A DNA stretch of 57,899 nt from Sphaerisporangium melleum (GCF_014646695.1 NZ_BMNT01000012.1:139197-197095), one strand, 5' to 3'. Counted from the first letter of the stretch, positions 8,339 to 16,445 are shown. Numbers and translations: made by a program. The notes: generated by a model not told the origin, from the letters alone.

Positions 8339-9883
8339 TCACCACCTCTTCCGCGGCAGGCCCATGCCCAGCGGCAGCGCGCTGAGCGCGAAACCGATGT
8401 CCTGGGCCATCCACATCCGGCGGATCGAGATCCGCGCCGCCGCGGCGTCGGCCTCCAACGCAGCGCAGGCATCGTCCAACTTGGCCGGATCGGTGACGGT
8501 GACCGCGACATAGGCGGAGAACCGGACCAGCCCGTGCCCGGCCGCACGTTCCCGATCCTGGGCACGGGCACGGTCCAGAGCGGCCCGCTCGTGCTCGGGC
8601 ACGATCTGGCCGGTGCGCTGCCGCATCCTGATCGCGACATCACGAGCGGTGCGCTCCCGCATGACCTCCTGCTCGGCCTTACGCGGGCCGAGCGGCTCAA
8701 CATGCAACGAGAAGGCCCGCCGATGGTCGCCCTCACCGAGCAACGGCGCCAGCGCAGTGGAGTACACCTGGTGACGCGGCCAGTCATGAACCACATAGCT
8801 CACCGTCTGAGCACCGTCGTGAAGATAAGAGCCCGACCGGGCCTCGGCCGCCGCCGGACCCGCCAAGGCCGGGTCGACGCCCGCCAACTCGCCGTCCTCG
8901 ACGCCGGCCAGCGCCCCGGCGCGTTGCTCCGCCAGCACGCGGGCCGAGTGGGGGTCGAAGGCGGTCCGCAACACCTCGGCCAGTTCACGCGGATCGAGCC
9001 AGCCCTCCACCTGCAGGTCCGCGCCGCTGATCGCTGAACTCAGCGCTTTGAGATGCCGGACCAGGACAACAGCGCCCCCCGCCGCACCACCGCCTGCGGC
9101 CCTGATCTGCGACGCTGCCCGCTTGTGGTCCATGGTGAAGGACAACAACGCCTCCCGCTGCGACGTCGCCAGCGTCGAGGTTTCCAGCAACGTCCCGGTG
9201 ACCTGCACAGCGACAGGCGGCGCCTCCCCGCTGAGATGGTCGGCGTGCCACCGGCGCAGCGCCGCACCGGACTCGGGAACCAGCCGCTGGAGCGCCTGCA
9301 CCCGCACGATCGGATTGCCCTCCGTGCACAGGCTGGACAGCAAGCCACCCCAACCGGCCACCCGCAGGTCCCGGCGCGCGGAGTCGACCAGCCCGATCCC
9401 GGGAAAGCGGATCCTGGCCACCGCGGTAAAGGTCCGCTCATACCGGTTGTGCACCACCGCCAAGGCGGCGCCGCTCCCGAAGCCGGCTTCCATGATGGTC
9501 AACGGCGCCAGAATGCCCGGCAGATCCATCCGAGCGGGCGCGTTAGGACGAGCCTTCGAGCGCGGCGCGAACGCGGCGCTGGCGAACTTGTTCTGGTCCC
9601 GCGACCGCAGCAACGCATACGAGGTGGCGGCCGCGATCCACTCATCGACCGTCCTGCCGGCGATGCGGACGAACACCAGAGTGATCAACAGACCGGCGAC
9701 CGGCCAGCACACCGCGCCCGCAGTGATGTCGGAGACGGCCAGCGGCCACGCGGCGGAAAGCACCCCGGCGGCGAGCATCGCAGCACGCTGGCCACTGACC
9801 CCGAAGATGAAGGCGACCTTCTCCTCCTGCCAGCCGAAATACGTCCGCGAGGCCGGCGTACCGTTGCCGCCACCGGCGGTCAT
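8339..9883 (-). CDS. SCO6880-family conjugation protein (VirB3/VirB4 N-terminal-like)
   Basis: 514 aa; ATG overlaps the stop of the VirB6-like gene (ATGA at 9880-9883). Two hydrophobic segments near residues 30-75 (GQRAAMLAAGVLSAAWPLAV; VCWPVAGLLITLVFVRIAG) give a VirB3/PrgI-like membrane module. The remainder resembles the N-terminal half of VirB4 proteins, ending at PLGMGLPRKRW. SCO6880-type proteins regularly precede the VirB4-like ATPase in Streptomyces conjugative loci, as here. It probably docks the ATPase to the membrane channel. Intact by length. Confidence 0.8.
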   Translation of the reverse strand: MTAGGGNGTPASRTYFGWQEEKVAFIFGVSGQRAAMLAAGVLSAAWPLAVSDITAGAVCWPVAGLLITLVFVRIAGRTVDEWIAAATSYALLRSRDQNKFASAAFAPRSKARPNAPARMDLPGILAPLTIMEAGFGSGAALAVVHNRYERTFTAVARIRFPGIGLVDSARRDLRVAGWGGLLSSLCTEGNPIVRVQALQRLVPESGAALRRWHADHLSGEAPPVAVQVTGTLLETSTLATSQREALLSFTMDHKRAASQIRAAGGGAAGGAVVLVRHLKALSSAISGADLQVEGWLDPRELAEVLRTAFDPHSARVLAEQRAGALAGVEDGELAGVDPALAGPAAAEARSGSYLHDGAQTVSYVVHDWPRHQVYSTALAPLLGEGDHRRAFSLHVEPLGPRKAEQEVMRERTARDVAIRMRQRTGQIVPEHERAALDRARAQDRERAAGHGLVRFSAYVAVTVTDPAKLDDACAALEADAAAARISIRRMWMAQDIGFALSALPLGMGLPRKRW

Positions 9884-11385
9884 ATCGCTTCTCCCTCGGG
9901 TGCTTGACGGTCGTCGATGGGCCGCGGCTGCGGCGCTGAAACAACCTCTTCGATCTCAGGCTGAGCCGGCACAGCAGGTGGATCCGGCGCTGCGGGATTG
10001 GCCTCTTCGGCCGGAACCTGACCGACCGGGATCTCGGCGGGTGATTCCGCTGCGGACGGCTGCTGCGCAAAGGGCTCCACCCACGATGAGTTCGCAACGA
10101 TCCACCCCTCTCCCGACGCGCTCGAGTCGGGTACGGGAACGGGGACGCCGCCGAGACTGCCGTTCCCGGGAGCGGAAGTCCCGCTGCCGTAGGGGTGCCG
10201 ATAGCGGGCGCGACCGGCGTAGTGCGGTGCTCCTGCCGCGTAGGTGGCGGGTCTCCCGCTCATTCCGGCATGTGCCGCCATCTGGTCCATGCCACCGCTG
10301 AGACTGTTGATCGCCCTCTGAGCTGCCTGGAGGGCCGAAACCATCACCGCTGCCGGACCGGCCACGGCAGCCGTACCTGCGCCCGCGGCCGCTGATGCGC
10401 CATCGCCGGAGTGTGCGAACGACGCCATCGTGCGGGCCTCGGACGCCTGGCTGAATTCGTCGGGGTCGACGCCAGCCGGTGCACCGCTCCCCACGCCCGA
10501 ACCGGCCCTACCGGCGGCGAACCCGAGAAGAGCGCCCAGTCCCGTACTGCCGCCGACCTCAACGCTGGCAAAGGAGAAGAACCGGGCGATGGCCGGCCAG
10601 GCGAAAACCGCCAGGATCAGCACGAGCATCCCGGCAAGAACGGACTGGACGTCCTTCCCCTTTCCGGTCAGCCCGAATCCCACAGCGAAGACCAGCGCAA
10701 TGATCGGCTTGAGGACGATCAGCTGCCCGGTGGCCACCGCGAACTTCGTCCACCACGATCGGGTGGCCTCCGACACCTGCCCGGCCGCCGCGATCGGCGA
10801 GGTCGCCACCAGGACGGCGACGGCCGCGTTTCGCAGCAGCAATTCGAACCACAGCACCAGCGTGAGCAAGATTGCGATCACGGCCAGCAGCAGGAGAAGC
10901 GCACCCTGCTGCCCTACGGCGTTCCACGCGATCAGACCGGTGAACCTCGCTGTGAGGGCGCGCGTGCTGCCGAAGCTCCGTACGACGATGACCTCGGTCA
11001 ACTCGTCCGCGGCCCTGAGCGAAGCGCCGGCGATGACCGTAGTCAGTAGGAACGCCAGCCCTGCCTTCCCGACACCGATCAGCCCTTGGGCCAGCGCAGA
11101 GCCGTCATGTGTGACGGCCGTTCTGATGACCTGGCCCAGTAGCAGCAGAGCGGCGATCACACCGGCGATGTAGATGGAGATCAGGTAGACGCTGCGAACC
11201 GCAGGAGAGGTGGGATCGATTGGCGGGATAGCGACGAACGCGCTGCCGAAGCTTTCCAACAGCGTGTTCGCTGCGACCATGAAGCTGTGCACGATCGCGT
11301 TGAAGGCCGTGCCGGCGATGCCGCTGACGCCTCCGCCGATGACATCCCCGAGGCACCCGGCAGGGTCGAAGGGCGGACACTCCAC
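9880..11385 (-). CDS. VirB6/TrbL-like polytopic membrane protein
   Basis: 501 aa. About six to seven hydrophobic segments occupy residues ~20-280 (for example YLISIYIAGVIAALLLLGQV, LLLLLAVIAILLTLVLWFEL, LAGMLVLILAVFAWPAIARF). The C-terminal ~200 residues are Gly/Ala/Pro-rich and hydrophilic, likely cytoplasmic or cell-wall facing. This topology and the position between a TcpC-like and a SCO6880-like gene match the VirB6/TrbL channel component of type IV secretion. The FDPAGCLGD segment at the start and GGGVSGIAG hint at an exported N-terminus. Start ATG 11385 lies 52 bases after the upstream stop. Confidence 0.75.
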   Translation of the reverse strand: MECPPFDPAGCLGDVIGGGVSGIAGTAFNAIVHSFMVAANTLLESFGSAFVAIPPIDPTSPAVRSVYLISIYIAGVIAALLLLGQVIRTAVTHDGSALAQGLIGVGKAGLAFLLTTVIAGASLRAADELTEVIVVRSFGSTRALTARFTGLIAWNAVGQQGALLLLLAVIAILLTLVLWFELLLRNAAVAVLVATSPIAAAGQVSEATRSWWTKFAVATGQLIVLKPIIALVFAVGFGLTGKGKDVQSVLAGMLVLILAVFAWPAIARFFSFASVEVGGSTGLGALLGFAAGRAGSGVGSGAPAGVDPDEFSQASEARTMASFAHSGDGASAAAGAGTAAVAGPAAVMVSALQAAQRAINSLSGGMDQMAAHAGMSGRPATYAAGAPHYAGRARYRHPYGSGTSAPGNGSLGGVPVPVPDSSASGEGWIVANSSWVEPFAQQPSAAESPAEIPVGQVPAEEANPAAPDPPAVPAQPEIEEVVSAPQPRPIDDRQAPEGEAI

Positions 11386-11437
11386 GGTTGGCCTCCTCGA
11401 TGGTCGGACGAAGACGATGCGTTACGGCGTCTGGGGT

Positions 11438-12187
11438 TCACGACGAGGCCAACGGCAGCCATCCGAACACAGCCGCCTCATCCGATCCCGGCGTGGTCTG
11501 GAGATCCGAATAGTTCGCGCTCAAGGTAGGGGCGGGCATCTTCCAGTCGTCGGCGACCCAGCGGAGCTGGAGCGGAAAGACACCGATGCGGTTCTGCGGA
11601 TCCCGGCCCGGCAGGGTGGTCTGGTAGTAGCCCAGCAGGATGACGGTCACCGAATCGGCAGTGATCTGCCGAATCTGGTAGGCCACCGGAGTCAGCAGCA
11701 CCGACGCGCCATCAGGGACCGGTCCGCTGGTCGGCAGACCCAGCCGCCTGCGAGTGTTGACCGGCCCTTCGGACAGCTCCGCGGCGGCAGTTCTCCAGAC
11801 CGGATCCGCGACGACGGTGCCGACCTGCGCCGCGCGGGCCCGGTCGAGCGTCGAGGCGATCTGCCCCCAGTACTCCACCGCGGCCGAGATCGCGCCGAGC
11901 ATCGAGTGCGGATACCCGACCGAGACCTCGTGCACCATTCGACTTCCCGGCAAGAGCCGCAACGGCGGCGGGCGCTCCCCGAACGGGACCAAGGAACCAT
12001 CCTGATGAATCCCGATGACCGACCCCGGCCCTACTGCGGCCGCGGGGATACGGTTGTCCGAGGGGCGTTCGGGCATCAGGGCCGTCTGGACTACGAGGCC
12101 GACGATCACGTAAGTGACCAGGCCAAGCGCGATCACGAACAGGTAGAAGAGGACCGGCCGGCGCCGCCGGAGGAAGATGTTGCTCAT
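11438..12187 (-). CDS. VirB8/TcpC-like bitopic conjugation protein
   Basis: 249 aa, start ATG 12187 with GGAAGAG upstream. One N-terminal transmembrane helix (PVLFYLFVIALGLVTYVIVGLVV) follows a basic cytoplasmic tail (MSNIFLRRRR). The rest is a predicted extracytoplasmic alpha/beta domain ending WLPLASS. Single-helix proteins with an NTF2-like exported domain (VirB8, TcpC) scaffold the conjugation channel, and the gene's position between pilin-like and VirB6-like genes fits. Sequence identity to a named family is not obvious by eye, so the assignment rests on topology and context. Confidence 0.6.
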   Translation of the reverse strand: MSNIFLRRRRPVLFYLFVIALGLVTYVIVGLVVQTALMPERPSDNRIPAAAVGPGSVIGIHQDGSLVPFGERPPPLRLLPGSRMVHEVSVGYPHSMLGAISAAVEYWGQIASTLDRARAAQVGTVVADPVWRTAAAELSEGPVNTRRRLGLPTSGPVPDGASVLLTPVAYQIRQITADSVTVILLGYYQTTLPGRDPQNRIGVFPLQLRWVADDWKMPAPTLSANYSDLQTTPGSDEAAVFGWLPLASS

Positions 12188-12205
12188 GTACTCTTCCGCG
12201 TCGCG

Positions 12206-12529
12206 CTAGGAAGCTGCACCGAAGACCGTGTTGACCATGGGGATCGCGATCGCCGTGACGACCACGCCTCCCAGGCTCCACACCAGGGCGCGCTTGCCCT
12301 TGTCCGCATGGTCAGGCCGGTTGGACAGGGCGCCGACGGCCATCAAGCCACCGGAGACCACGGCCGCGACCGCGCACGCGATCAGAGCTCCCCATTTGGC
12401 GTAGGCCAGCAGAAGTGTGACGCCGTTGCTGCCGGCGGTCGGGTCCTGGGGGGCGGGATTGTCGATGTCCGCCGCCAAAGTCTGGACAGCGGCATGGACG
12501 CCATCATGCAGAGACAACAAAAAGGACAT
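12206..12529 (-). CDS. VirB2/TrbC-like small membrane (pilin-like) protein
   Basis: 107 aa from ATG 12529, decided by an AAGGAG site 7 bases upstream; the frame extends to 12634 but without such a site. Two hydrophobic helices (GALIACAVAAVVSGGLMAVGAL and LVWSLGGVVVTAIAIPMVNTVFG) separated by a short basic loop give the compact VirB2/TrbC pilin-like topology. There is no long cleaved signal peptide. It is the first gene of the ~12.5-kb leftward transfer operon and lies directly downstream of the promoter at 12648-12677. Confidence 0.7.
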   Translation of the reverse strand: MSFLLSLHDGVHAAVQTLAADIDNPAPQDPTAGSNGVTLLLAYAKWGALIACAVAAVVSGGLMAVGALSNRPDHADKGKRALVWSLGGVVVTAIAIPMVNTVFGAAS

Positions 12530-12630
12530 ATCGGGCTCCTTGGGGGGACAGGGCCCGCTCGCCCGTCGGTACGCGTACGGGAGCGGCTCGATCGCAACGG
12601 AAGAGGAATCTGAGCTGCGATGCTTGCTCA

Positions 12631-12716
12631 GCAAACAACCTGGAACGGTTATAGGGCGCTTGACCAGCTCCTGTCAACCATGGCAAACAACCGGTAGGGG
12701 TAGGTGGATGGTTTGC
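12631..12716. repeat. GCAAACAACC operator-like repeats flanking the transfer promoter
   Basis: Two identical 10-base copies of GCAAACAACC lie at 12631-12640 and 12683-12692, 52 bases apart (about five helical turns). One is just downstream of the -10 box and the other six bases upstream of the -35 box of the leftward promoter. A third core in inverted orientation (GTTTGC) is at 12711-12716, toward the EspR-like gene. The placement suits a repressor that occludes or loops over the promoter. The likely ligand is the EspR-like regulator encoded immediately to the right; this is inference. Confidence 0.65.
12648..12677 (-). promoter_or_regulatory. Promoter of the transfer operon
   Basis: On the minus strand TTGACA (12677-12672), an 18-base spacer and TATAAC (12653-12648) form a near-consensus sigma-70 type promoter, about 120 bases upstream of the pilin-like ATG. 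Such a good match is rare in this GC-rich window. It is flanked on both sides by GCAAACAACC repeats, so it is probably repressible. Confidence 0.75.
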
Positions 12717-12721
12717 CCCGC

Positions 12722-12757
12722 TGCAGTGAACACTGCATGATGGATCGGACACCGATC
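12722..12757. promoter_or_regulatory. Two palindromes upstream of the EspR-like gene
   Basis: TGCAGTG-AA-CACTGCA (12722-12737) and GATCGG-ACA-CCGATC (12743-12757) are perfect inverted repeats in the 5' region of the rightward regulator gene. Each could be a dimeric operator. They differ from the GCAAACAACC repeats, so a second DNA-binding protein, such as the other EspR-like paralogue, may act here. Confidence 0.45.
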
Positions 12758-12791
12758 TTGCGATGGTGAGCCGACGGAGGGCTACGGCGAC

Positions 12792-13223
12792 ATGACCGAC
12801 AGCGAACCCGGCATGCTCGCCCAGCGCCTGGACCATCTGTTCCGGACGGTCCACCCGAAGGGGCGTAAACCCTACACGCTGCGCGAGGCGGCCAAAGAGA
12901 TCAACGACGAGACGGGCAGATCGGTCATCTCCGCCGCCTACCTGTCCCAGCTGCGGACGGGTGAGAAGACCAATCCCAGTCACGAGCGGCTGGCCGCCAT
13001 CGCCCGCTTCTTCGGCGTCGACGTGACCTACTTCACCGACGACGAGGTGGCCGAGCGTACCGACAACCAGCTCGCGGTCATCAACGCGGTCCGCGACAAC
13101 GGCGTGCGCCGGCTGGCCCTGCGAGCCTCAGGGCTCTCCCCCGAGACCCTCCAGGCCTTGCTGAGCATGGTCGAGCAGGCCAGGAAGATCGAAGGACTGC
13201 CGGACGACGACCCGACTCCATGA
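12792..13223 (+). CDS. EspR-like XRE-family regulator (1)
   Basis: 143 aa, ATG 12792 behind CGGAGGG. The N-terminal ~75 residues form a helix-turn-helix domain (LDHLFRTVHPKGRKPYT, SAAYLSQLRTGEKTNPS, IARFFGVDVTYFTDDE) that closely follows mycobacterial EspR (LFDTVYPPGR, PYLSQLRSGNRTNPS, YFTDDE from memory). The C-terminal helices (GVRRLALRASGLSPE) correspond to the EspR dimerisation region. EspR-type proteins bind DNA at multiple sites and can loop it. It is divergent from the transfer operon and followed by an ImmA/IrrE-like protease gene, so it is the prime candidate repressor of transfer genes (inference). Confidence 0.85.
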   Translation: MTDSEPGMLAQRLDHLFRTVHPKGRKPYTLREAAKEINDETGRSVISAAYLSQLRTGEKTNPSHERLAAIARFFGVDVTYFTDDEVAERTDNQLAVINAVRDNGVRRLALRASGLSPETLQALLSMVEQARKIEGLPDDDPTP

Positions 13224-13434
13224 TCGGCCCTCCGCAACCGCGCTCGTAAAGATCTACCTGACTCGGATCTCCCGCTCTGTACGGCGTCTCCGCTGCAAGC
13301 AAGCGTTTACCAGGTGCGCAACGCCCGCGATCTCCTTTACTCTCCCATTACTCGGAGAGGGTGGATTGCCGCAATCGTGCCGTGGAGTCCCATCCTGTCG
13401 GCCTCCCTCTCCACCGAGCGGGGGGGAGTTCGGG

Positions 13435-13905
13435 GTGAACGTGCGTAAGAGCTTTCGGGCCCTCTGCGAGGAACGCCTGCGTGAGCTGACAGTTCCACAT
13501 CCTTTTGAGATCACCGCGTTCTGCGAGTCGGTATCTCTGACGCGCGGCAAACCCCTGGTCCTGACAGCGGCCCCCATGACCCCCACCGCGGACTCCTGCC
13601 CCTACGGCCTGTGGGTCGGCTTCGACCACGCCGATCACATCTACTACGAGCAGAACACCAGCCCTCTGCACCAGGCCGCGATCATCCTGCACGAGGTCTC
13701 CCACATACTGCTCGGCCACCCCTCCGACGTGGCCGACCTCGCCGAAATGCTGCCCGATGTCGATCCGGCGAAGGTCCGGTACTGGCTGAGCCGGCACACC
13801 GGCCTCACCGTCCCCACCACCCAGGAGCTCCAGGCCGAGCTGTTCTCCACCTTGATCCTGGAGCGAGCCACCACCACCCGTTCCCGTTCCCGCCGGACCG
13901 GCTGA
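13435..13905 (+). CDS. ImmA/IrrE-family metallopeptidase
   Basis: 156 aa from GTG 13435, 7 bases after GGGGGGAG. The zinc-protease motif HEVSH (~86-90) within HQAAIILHEVSHILLGH is the hallmark of ImmA/IrrE peptidases, which in other elements (ICEBs1, phages) cleave an XRE-type repressor to induce transfer or excision. The downstream ELQAELFSTLIL segment supplies the third-ligand region usual for the family. It lies 211 bases behind the EspR-like gene in the same direction. Its predicted substrate is one of the two EspR-like regulators of this element (inference from neighbourhood). Confidence 0.85.
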   Translation: MNVRKSFRALCEERLRELTVPHPFEITAFCESVSLTRGKPLVLTAAPMTPTADSCPYGLWVGFDHADHIYYEQNTSPLHQAAIILHEVSHILLGHPSDVADLAEMLPDVDPAKVRYWLSRHTGLTVPTTQELQAELFSTLILERATTTRSRSRRTG

Positions 13906-13936
13906 CCGTGGCCCACCGGCCCTCGACCGGCTCACG

Positions 13937-14461
13937 GTGCGCCTCGCCGAAGACTCCACCCCGTTGATCAGCATCATCTTGGCTGCTCAACGGGATTACC
14001 GGAGCCTTAACGCCCTGCGCCCACTGTGGCGGCACCTCACCGGCGCAGTCCCCCAGGTCATCCTCTTCACCCCGCCCAGCCGGCTCACCGATCTCGCTTC
14101 ATTGGCCGATCTCCGCGTCCGCCTACTGCGCCGCACCATCGAGATACACGACGCCCGGCTGGCACTGCGCGGCTATGTCACCGACGAGGACTACCAGTGG
14201 ATCCAAGACACACTCACCGGCCGCGGGCTCGCGGGGGAACAGCTCGACGCGGCCGTCGAAGCCGTCTGGCTCACCGCCGCGGTCACCGCCAAGCATCGCG
14301 GCACGGCTTTCACCCCGCCTTCCGCCAGACCAGCCCACGGGGGCGGCGACCTGCCAAGCGAGGTCCGCTGGCTGCGCCTCATCGAACACGCACGCCGATC
14401 CCGGGCAGCCGCGACCGTCCTCCACGAACTCGACCAGCGGATGGCCAAACGGCGGCGGTGA
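13937..14461 (+). CDS. DUF6545-domain protein (stand-alone C-terminal domain of MAB_1171c-like proteins)
   Basis: 174 aa, GTG 13937, 31 bases after the protease gene, without a clear ribosome site. The segments RSLNALRPLWRHL and RRTIEIHDARLALRGYV match the conserved core of DUF6545, normally the cytoplasmic tail of an actinobacterial multi-membrane-span protein (MAB_1171c type) found beside XRE and ImmA/IrrE genes. The N-terminal membrane region is absent, so this is either a soluble stand-alone version or a truncated remnant. The domain's biochemical role is unknown; the gene neighbourhood suggests a regulatory signalling circuit. Confidence 0.65.
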   Translation: MRLAEDSTPLISIILAAQRDYRSLNALRPLWRHLTGAVPQVILFTPPSRLTDLASLADLRVRLLRRTIEIHDARLALRGYVTDEDYQWIQDTLTGRGLAGEQLDAAVEAVWLTAAVTAKHRGTAFTPPSARPAHGGGDLPSEVRWLRLIEHARRSRAAATVLHELDQRMAKRRR

Positions 14462-14783
14462 GCTCCCCCTGAAACACGCACGCGGCAGCTTCTCACCTGC
14501 TCGTAGCCGCGCCACCCTCAAGAGTCCGAGCTGCCCGAGCAGTCGCCACACCATCAGGGCGGGAGCCGTACCGCCGACCGCAAACACCAGGCCGGCAAAC
14601 GTGACCATCGCAGTCAGACGTTTGTTGTTCGCCACAGTTGACGCCACTTCGGCGACATCGCTACCGTGCTTCCATCCGTTTGCCACGGCAAACAGCGTCA
14701 GCTCGCCTGGCTCGACTCCCGGAATGCGCGAGGGACTTCCACATGCCCGCCATCCCTTCTGCTCCGCGTGCCCGGACCCGCTC
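14462..14783. promoter_or_regulatory. Intergenic region with a cluster of GCAAAC motifs
   Basis: No convincing gene. The stretch is less GC-rich than its surroundings and carries GCAAAC at 14580-14585 and 14595-14600, GTTTGT at 14620-14625, and a near-perfect palindrome GTTTGCC-AC-GGCAAAC at 14678-14693. The same GCAAAC core forms the repeats around the transfer promoter, so this is a candidate second binding region for the EspR-like regulator(s), upstream of the NlpC/P60 gene. A minus-strand frame also reads hydrophobic residues here, but no start or full domain is evident. Confidence 0.5.
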
Positions 14784-15473
14784 GTGAGCGGCAGGGTCGT
14801 CATCGCCGCAGTCGTGTTCCTCAGCGCACCGCTCACGCTGGTCCTGGGAATCGCACTCGGCTCGGCTTCAAGCACGACGACCAACTCACCGCCGCTTGAC
14901 GTCGAGCCCGCATGCCAGAACACCACCCGGCCACCTACGAAGACGCCAGACGGCGCAATGCCCGACGCCTCCCGCACGCAGGCCGCCCTCACCACAGCGA
15001 CACCCACCTGTCCCTCGCCGGTCCCAGCCGGGGATACCGGCGCAGCCATCCTGGCCCAGGCACAAAAATGGATCGGACTGGCCTACCAGTACGGCGGCGG
15101 CGACCAGAACGGCCCGACAGTGGGGACGAACTCCAACGGCAGCGGCAATCCGGGCTTCGACTGCTCCGGCCTGACCGTCTGGGCGGTCCATCAGGCGACC
15201 AACGGCAAGGTGCTCCTTCCCCGGACCGCGGCCACACAATTCCAAGACCGCCGCTGGCGGCACGTTCCCTACGACCAACTCCAGGTCGGCGACCTGGTCT
15301 TCTGGCCAGGCAGCTCAGGGACCCCCAGCGCGCCGTCACACGTGGGCATCTACGCCGGCGACCAGCGCTTCTTCAACGCGCCGTTCACCGGCGCCAAGCT
15401 CCGCTTCGACTCCATGGCACCAGGCACCTACCGCTACCAGACCTTCATCGCAGGCGCCCGCATCACCGGCTAA
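14784..15473 (+). CDS. NlpC/P60 peptidoglycan hydrolase, membrane-anchored or secreted
   Basis: 229 aa from GTG 14784; an alternative ATG at 14724 would add 20 residues, and neither has a good ribosome site. An N-terminal hydrophobic segment (RVVIAAVVFLSAPLTLVLGIAL) directs export. The catalytic domain shows the NlpC/P60 Cys in NPGFDCSGLTVWAVH, the His in PSHVGIYAGDQ, and the QVGDLVFWPG loop. It probably hydrolyses peptide stems of peptidoglycan to open the wall for the conjugation channel. It lies between the two EspR-like genes rather than in the transfer operon, so it may be controlled separately. Confidence 0.85.
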   Translation: MSGRVVIAAVVFLSAPLTLVLGIALGSASSTTTNSPPLDVEPACQNTTRPPTKTPDGAMPDASRTQAALTTATPTCPSPVPAGDTGAAILAQAQKWIGLAYQYGGGDQNGPTVGTNSNGSGNPGFDCSGLTVWAVHQATNGKVLLPRTAATQFQDRRWRHVPYDQLQVGDLVFWPGSSGTPSAPSHVGIYAGDQRFFNAPFTGAKLRFDSMAPGTYRYQTFIAGARITG

Positions 15474-15570
15474 GATAAACCCACGTATACGCATCCTCGT
15501 TGATCAGTACCACGGTCTACGCGAGCGCACGCAGCGCACCGACCACATACCCGAGGGAGTGGGACCACCG

Positions 15571-16005
15571 ATGAGCGCCACGCCTTCAGACCCCGGCCCC
15601 CTGGCGCGTCGCCTGGAGCACCTGTTCCAGACGGTCCACCCCAAAGGCGGCAAGCCCTACACCAACGTCGAGGTCGCCGAAGCGATCAACGCCGCCGCCG
15701 GCGAGAAGGTCATTTCCCAAGCCTACGTATGGCAGCTGCGCAAGGGCATCAAGGACAACCCCACCAAACGCCACCTCGCCGCCCTCGCGGCGTTCTTCGG
15801 CGTCTCGGTCCTGTACTTCTTCGACGACGAAGACGCCGACAACCCCACCGCCCCCGCCACCAAGCTCGACCTGGCACTGAAGGACGACGCAGTCAAAGAT
15901 GTCGCCCTACGCGCCGCCGGCCTCTCCGACGAAACCCTGAAAACCATCCAAGACATGATCGACCGCGCCCGAACCCTCGAAGGACTACCCGCCGTAGAAC
16001 AGTGA
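15571..16005 (+). CDS. EspR-like XRE-family regulator (2)
   Basis: 144 aa from ATG 15571, with GAGGGAG 11 bases upstream; a GTG at 15559 overlaps that site and is rejected. It is a paralogue of the regulator at 12792 (LEHLFQTVHPKGGKPYT, SQAYVWQLRKGIKDNPTKRH, FFGVSVLYFFDDED; C-terminal VALRAAGLSDETL). Differences in the recognition helix suggest different DNA specificity. Two EspR-like proteins of different specificity on one element resemble a paired-regulator switch; this is inference. Confidence 0.8.
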   Translation: MSATPSDPGPLARRLEHLFQTVHPKGGKPYTNVEVAEAINAAAGEKVISQAYVWQLRKGIKDNPTKRHLAALAAFFGVSVLYFFDDEDADNPTAPATKLDLALKDDAVKDVALRAAGLSDETLKTIQDMIDRARTLEGLPAVEQ

Positions 16006-16445
16006 GTAGTCGGCGGCGAAACCGGCCTCCACATGGCTGGTCGGAAGAGCTGGCACGCCAGATCCAGATAGTTCGCTCCTGGAGGATGTCCACTCTCCCA
16101 GTCGAGCAACGACCGCTCGTTCAGGACGCGAGAGTCGAGCCCCTGCTCCTCGCGCATGCGGCGCATCGCTCCACTACCACGCTGCGTAACTATGCGATGC
16201 TTCCGGCGCTTCCGGGTGCAGCCGTACGGCCGGAAAGTCAACGGCCTGGAGCCAGCGCGCTACCCGCACCGTTCGCCGAGCCCGGGCCGCGGTGGCGGCG
16301 GAAGAGATGGTCGTCGAAGCGCAGGCCGACGTAGGAGAGGCAGGCCACGGATCTGAGAAGCCGCGTCGAGGGCCAGCGGCAGAACAACGGCCCGCACCCC
16401 ACGGCGAGATGCCGACCGACCAGCGTGATTTCCTTAACGCTCTAT
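16006..16445. other. 440-base stretch without an intact gene; possible XRE-domain remnant
   Basis: Lies between convergent genes. A minus-strand frame around 16030-16180 reads MRRMREEQGL then LLDWESGHPP and YLDLACQLF, reminiscent of a degenerate helix-turn-helix domain of actinobacterial XRE proteins, but the helix-turn-helix itself is not convincing and the frame runs into the antisense of the neighbouring gene. No other structure was seen. Confidence 0.3.
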
